From the NCBI GenBank assembly GCA_022749755.1, contig CM040451.1, positions 8,693,871 to 8,757,870 of the forward strand: 64,000 bases of DNA. Reading direction: 5' to 3'. The DNA comes from Azadirachta indica (taxonomy: Eukaryota; Streptophyta; Magnoliopsida; Sapindales; Meliaceae). The notes under the pieces are model-generated. The model saw nothing but the letters and a program-made list of their open reading frames with translations. It searched no databases and was not told where the DNA came from. The translations under genes were made by a program, and so were the position numbers. This document shows positions 62,991 to 64,000 of this stretch, in pieces. Every line of letters begins with the position of its first letter. Within the stretch, counting starts at the first letter, position 1.

Positions 62991-64000
62991 TTATATGAAA
63001 CAAAGCAATAACTTTACCATGCGGTACTTCAATTTTTGTTAGCTCTTGTCAGATTGATAATAAATAAGCATTTTCAAACACATATATAATAACTATTAAA
63101 AATAAATTATTTTAATTAAAATAAAAGATTTAATAGTTTAAAAATGTAATCATTAAAATTTTAAAATATTTCAAATTTAAAGTTATTATTATTGTTAATA
63201 ATAATCATTTGAGACTAATTTTATATAAAATAAAATTATTTTATATAAAAATAATTTTATTATTATTTTAATTTGAATTTAAAATTATTATTATCATGAA
63301 TAATGACTTTAAAAAAAATATAATAATTTAGATTTTTTTATAACAATTATTTAAAAAATGATTTTATTATTATTATTATAATTTAAATTTAAAAGGGATA
63401 TTAATATTTCTCTCTTTGAGGTTTGGCTTAATAGGTAAATACCCCTAAATTTTTATTTTCGTTAGTTACCCTGTTAATTTATTATCATTTGTATCCCTTA
63501 TCTTTTATATAATAATATTTTCATATATATTTTATTTCAATATAACACTTTATCCCTATTTTAATATTTTTTACAATATAATTTTTTTAAATATAATAAT
63601 GTAGTCCATATTTAATATTTTTTTATAATATACTCAAAATTAAATATATTTTTAATTTTTTATTTCAACAAAAAATTTGAAAACTAAAATATTATTAAAA
63701 AAATTTAAACAATGAGTTACATTAAACTCATATTAAAATATTTTAAACTCATGTTCAAATATTTATATCTTTTTTTAACAATAAATTTGATATTTAATTG
63801 TTAAAAAAATTTTAAAATATATTTTAATATTTTATTCTTATATTGATATTTTTATTTAAAAGATTATATTAAATTTATTATATTTTTTTGGAAAAATTAT
63901 GAAAATATAAATAAAAAAGTAAAAAAAATTTAATATCATTTGTTAATATAATTAGTAATTAAATATATTTTATATTCTTATTAACCAATATAATTTAATT

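Larger units (their letters stand above)
59143..64000. other. Gene-free AT-rich repeat region to the window end
   Basis: After the CPSF30 leader (59143 to about 59320) no credible gene is visible. The region holds a degenerate tandem array (60075-60490), CT-rich low-complexity DNA (61260-61480), a decayed foldback-element end (61870-61975), a direct duplication (62589-62990), and very AT-rich DNA from 63050 on. The CTTTGAGGTTTGGCTTAATA word near 63413 is of a kind often seen in dispersed plant repeats. Confidence 0.6.

Overview
The window is nuclear DNA from a flowering plant, most likely a eudicot. The genes are split into many short exons with GT..AG introns. The space between them is very AT-rich and full of short inverted-repeat elements, and every recognisable protein is closest to an Arabidopsis-type homologue as I remember it. 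I see no organellar, bacterial or viral genes. All exon models below were built by hand from splice sites and reading-phase continuity. No alignment or transcript data was available.

Layout. A last coding exon of an unidentified plus-strand gene (993-1095) opens the window, followed by a short BZR-domain transcription factor (3280-4351, +). Next come DRT111/SPF45-type splicing factor (5603-9293, -) and a divergent, small, basic, unrecognised protein gene (11219-11938, +). A 2.9 kb Mutator-like foldback element with a 9-bp target-site duplication occupies 14003-16892. The cytosolic phenylalanyl-tRNA synthetase beta subunit follows (17684-23745, -, 19 exons, 592 codons), then a 6.4 kb gene-free, AT-rich tract with MITE-like elements (23.7-30.1 kb). 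After it come a SIT4/PP6 phosphatase-associated (SAPS) protein gene (30119-41594, +, 19 exons, 825 codons), a YAOZHE/U3-55K WD40 protein (42933-47660, -, 7 exons, 512 codons) and the long YTH-domain form of CPSF30 (49917-59142, -, 7 exons, 694 codons). The last 5 kb is gene-free repeat sequence.

Four of the genes act in RNA metabolism: 3' splice-site choice (DRT111), pre-rRNA processing (YAO), mRNA 3' end formation with m6A reading (CPSF30-L) and tRNA charging (PheRS beta). This probably reflects chance neighbourhood, since plant genes do not form operons. SAPS proteins are regulatory subunits of PP6-type phosphatases.

The most notable structure is the foldback element at 14.0-16.9 kb. Both ~510-bp arms consist largely of a ~104-bp tandem unit rich in the word GATCGAAA and its variants, it has a clean target duplication, and it carries no recognisable transposase. 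A decayed relative of its end lies at ~61.87-61.97 kb. A second notable feature is that the CPSF30 locus keeps the coding layout for two proteins, a short zinc-finger form by intron read-through and a long YTH form by splicing.
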